Assembly (NCBI GenBank): GCA_025992855.1
Contig: DAJPGB010000001.1
Span: forward strand, 496,001 to 560,000
Source: Coriobacteriaceae bacterium
GTDB taxonomy: Bacteria; Actinomycetota; Coriobacteriia; Coriobacteriales; Coriobacteriaceae
Direction: 5' to 3'
Length of the DNA stretch: 64,000 nucleotides
Position 1 is the first letter of the stretch. The number at the start of each line of letters is the position of its first letter. A program made the position numbers and the translations under genes. This document shows, one piece after another, positions 61,491-64,000 of the stretch. The notes beneath the pieces are model-generated. The model made no database searches and had not been told where the DNA came from. It saw nothing but the letters and a program-made list of their open reading frames with translations.

Positions 61491-64000
61491 CTACAGCAGC
61501 TCGCCGTGGCGTGCAATGTAGCGGCGCTTTGCCAGCTGAGTGAGCGCGATGTAGGCGGTGACGATGCCGACGAGCAGCGCGAAAAAGCTCGCGGGCAGTG
61601 CCATGAGGCCGAGCGCATCGGCGATGGGGCTTGCCGGCAGCCATGTGACGAGCGCCAGGCCCAGCACGGTAAGAACGCACAGTGCGGGCGCGGCGTGGTC
61701 GCGCGGGCTCGGCAGGCGCGGGGAGCGCAGCATGTGGACCACGAGCGTCTGCGACCACATGGACTCGACAAACCAACCGCTCTGGAAGAGCGCCGTAAAG
61801 GCCGCCATGCCTGCGACGTCGCCTATAGCGGCAAGCTCTGCCCAGCTTGCGCCCACGGCGGCGGGGCACACCACAAAGAAGAGCGCGGCGAAAGTCACGA
61901 TATCAAACAGTGAGCTCACGGGACCCAACTCGAGCATAAAGCCCTTAATGGACGCGGCATCCCAGGCGCGCGGACGGGCGGTCCAGGCGTCATTGACGGT
62001 GTCCCACGGCAGCGCGATGCACACGATCTCGTAGACCAGCGACAGCAGCACCAACTGCAGAGCGCTCATGGGCAAGAATGGCAAGAACAGGCTCGCGACG
62101 GTCACGGATAGCACGTTGCCAAAGTTGGAGCTCACCGTGGTCTTGAGGTACTTGAGCAGGTTGCCGTAGGTGCGGCGGCCTTCGATGATGCCGCGCTCGA
62201 GCACGCCCAGGTCTTTCTGGAGCAAGATGATGTCGGCGGATTCCTTGGCGATGTCGACGGCCGAATCGACCGAGATGCCGCAGTCGCTCGCACGCATGGC
62301 GGCGGCGTCGTTGATGCCGTCGCCCATAAAGCCCACAGTGTGGTCGAGCAGCTCGCGCATGACGCGCACCAGGCGCGCCTTCTGCAGTGGCGAGAGCTTG
62401 GCGAAGAGGTGGGTGTGCTCGGCGCGCTCGGCAAGCTCGGCATCGTCGAGCGCATCGATCTCGGAGCCCAGCAAGACGTTGCTCGCGTCGATACCGATCT
62501 GCTCGCAGATGGTGGCGGCGACACGGTCGTTATCGCCGGTCAGGACCTTAACGGCGACGCCCTTGGCCTCGAGGGTGGCGACGGCGCCCGTGGCACTTGC
62601 TTTGGGCGGATCGAGGAAGGCCAAAAAGCCCATCAGCACCATGTCGCACTCGTCGGCGATGCCAAATTCGCCCACGCAGCGCGGATTGGTCTTCTGCGCC
62701 ACGGCAATCACGCGCAGGCCCTCGGCGTTGAGCCCGGCGACCTGCTTGCGAATCTGGGCGAGCTTATCTTCGGTGAACGGCTGGGCGGCGCCGTCGACCT
62801 CGACAAAGGAGCAGATCTCGAGGATTTCCTCGGCAGCCCCCTTGGTGACCATCTGGGTTTTGCCCTGGGCGTCGGCGACAACTACGCTCAGGCGACGGCG
62901 CGAGAAATCGAAGGGCACCTCGTCGACCTTGGTATAGCGGTCGCGCAGGCTCTGGCCCAGCATAGAATCGGGCACGACGGTCGAGGGCGTCACATCGGCA
63001 CGGTCGATGACGGCCAGGTCGATAAGGTTTTTGAGGCCGGTCTGGAAGAAGCTGTTCAAAAACGCATGGCGCAGCACGCGCGCATCCTCGTTGCCGTCGG
63101 TGTTGAGGTAGCGCTCGAGCACGATGCGGTCTTCGGTGAGGGTGCCGGTCTTGTCGCAGCACAGGACGTCCATCGCGCCGAGGTTTTGGATCGCCGGCAG
63201 CTCCTTGACGATAACCTGGCGGCGGGCGAGGTCCTTGGCGCCCTGCGACAGGCTCGTGGTCACGATGACGGGAAGCATCTGCGGCGTGATGCCCACGGCC
63301 ACGCTCGTGGCGAACAACAGCGCATCGATGACGTTGCCCTTGGTGGCGGCGTTGATGGCAAAGACCGCCGGCGCCATAACGAGCATGAGGCGCACGAGCA
63401 GCATGGAGACGCTCGAGACGCCGCGGTCAAACGCGCTCTTCTCGCCGCGCCCGTTGAGCATCTTGGCGATGCCGCCCAGGTAGGTGTCCGAGCCGGTGGC
63501 AACGACAAGCGCCATGGCGGTGCCGTTTTGCACGGAGGTGCCGGTAAAGACGATGTTCTTGCAGGCAGAGAGTGGTAGCGCGGAGCCGTCGGCACCCTCG
63601 ACGACGGTGATGGCAGCGGTCTTCTCGACGGCCTCGCTCTCGCCGGTGAGTGCGGACTCGATCACAAACAGGTCGCGCGCGGTGATGATGCGGGCATCTG
63701 CCGGCACCATGTCGCCGGCAGAGAGGCGGATTACATCGCCGGGGACGAGCTCGTCGAAGGGGATCTCGACGCGCTCGCCGTCGCGCAGGGCACAGCAGGT
63801 GTTGGAGACCAGGTCCTTGAGGGCCTCTGCCGCATTGCCGCTGCGGGCTTCCTGGATAAACTTCATGCCGCCCGATACCAGCAGCATGATGCCGATGACG
63901 ATGACCGTGGAGGGGTCACGCTGCAGCTCGGGCACGGCGAGCACGTCGATGTAGAGCGAGGCCAGTGCGAGGGCGGCGAGGATGCCAGCGAAGGGATCGA
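61491..64000 (-). CDS. mgtA: Magnesium-translocating P-type ATPase, MgtA type (5' end outside window)
   Basis: The frame is open to base 64000, so the gene begins beyond the window; about 836 residues are visible. The visible part starts in the M1-M2 region. PFDELVPGDVIRLSAGDMVPADAR (actuator domain), the phosphorylation motif DKTGTLT, the hinge GDGINDAAAMRASDCGISVD, and six C-terminal helices follow, including the conserved LSLVYEIVCIALPWDTV segment. This is the P3B Mg2+-importing class. No leader can be seen because the 5' end is missing. Confidence 0.92.
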   Translation of the reverse strand, partial: DPFAGILAALALASLYIDVLAVPELQRDPSTVIVIGIMLLVSGGMKFIQEARSGNAAEALKDLVSNTCCALRDGERVEIPFDELVPGDVIRLSAGDMVPADARIITARDLFVIESALTGESEAVEKTAAITVVEGADGSALPLSACKNIVFTGTSVQNGTAMALVVATGSDTYLGGIAKMLNGRGEKSAFDRGVSSVSMLLVRLMLVMAPAVFAINAATKGNVIDALLFATSVAVGITPQMLPVIVTTSLSQGAKDLARRQVIVKELPAIQNLGAMDVLCCDKTGTLTEDRIVLERYLNTDGNEDARVLRHAFLNSFFQTGLKNLIDLAVIDRADVTPSTVVPDSMLGQSLRDRYTKVDEVPFDFSRRRLSVVVADAQGKTQMVTKGAAEEILEICSFVEVDGAAQPFTEDKLAQIRKQVAGLNAEGLRVIAVAQKTNPRCVGEFGIADECDMVLMGFLAFLDPPKASATGAVATLEAKGVAVKVLTGDNDRVAATICEQIGIDASNVLLGSEIDALDDAELAERAEHTHLFAKLSPLQKARLVRVMRELLDHTVGFMGDGINDAAAMRASDCGISVDSAVDIAKESADIILLQKDLGVLERGIIEGRRTYGNLLKYLKTTVSSNFGNVLSVTVASLFLPFLPMSALQLVLLSLVYEIVCIALPWDTVNDAWTARPRAWDAASIKGFMLELGPVSSLFDIVTFAALFFVVCPAAVGASWAELAAIGDVAGMAAFTALFQSGWFVESMWSQTLVVHMLRSPRLPSPRDHAAPALCVLTVLGLALVTWLPASPIADALGLMALPASFFALLVGIVTAYIALTQLAKRRYIARHGELL

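Noticed and set aside
62340..63578. 412-codon plus-strand frame inside mgtA
   Set aside because: Complement of conserved P-type ATPase domains.

Overview
The window looks like chromosomal DNA of a high-GC Coriobacteriia gut bacterium, most likely Collinsella or a close relative. This rests on codon style, the sortase-anchored adhesin made of pilin isopeptide-linkage repeats, the membrane-anchored LuxR regulator of the type expanded in Coriobacteria, and the gene families present. The genus is inferred, not proven. No rRNA, tRNA, CRISPR array, prophage or complete IS element was seen. Layout: (1) 1-6271 is the 3' part of a giant LPxTG adhesin. (2) 6879-16511 holds a NarL-type two-component system divergent from an ABC-2 exporter (ATPase and two permeases), then a LolD/FtsX-type ABC pair and a SAM methyltransferase. 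(3) 16857-25241 is a mixed housekeeping block: DUF362 ferredoxin, lipid-anchored alpha/beta hydrolase, hemolysin III, CNNM/CorC, a protein resembling the N-terminal domain of cyanophycin synthetase, YtxH, PRC-barrel, and a NodB-fold protein that has lost its metal ligands. (4) 25570-28685 pairs an MgtE-sensor/CBS membrane protein with an NRAMP-related transporter behind a structured leader. (5) 29231-33601 has an OatA-like O-acyltransferase divergent from ribokinase and nucleoside hydrolase. (6) 33805-46281 is a sugar catabolic island: two LacI regulators, alpha/beta hydrolase, DUF4038 apiosidase-like glycoside hydrolase, a lactose-type PTS (IIC, IIB, IIA), a fucose-isomerase-like enzyme, a split transketolase and an FGGY kinase. 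(7) 46451-50836 has LuxS, DUF4867, an AAA ATPase that appears inserted between duplicated copies of the DUF4867 3' end, and a GH1 phospho-beta-glucosidase. (8) 50979-54975 is a three-gene sensory operon (kinase-like protein without catalytic residues, histidine kinase, LuxR response regulator). (9) 55086-59380 is a zinc-ribbon/SPFH membrane-stress-type operon. (10) 59768-61312 is a membrane LuxR regulator, and 61491-64000 is the 3' part of an MgtA-type P-type ATPase. How genes work together: the island in (6) has the enzyme set expected for D-apiose or a related pentose released from plant glycosides: glycosidase, isomerase, kinase, then a two-subunit transketolase feeding the pentose phosphate pathway. 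The nearby GH1 enzyme could complete the breakdown of phosphorylated disaccharides. Mg2+ handling recurs in (4) and (10). The intergenic DNA is unusually structured. One hairpin family has 7-nt arms around a conserved 13-nt GGGGAC-type loop, and its arms change in a compensatory way between copies. Separately, almost every gap between convergent genes holds a long foldback sequence. Both look like poorly described Collinsella repeat families.
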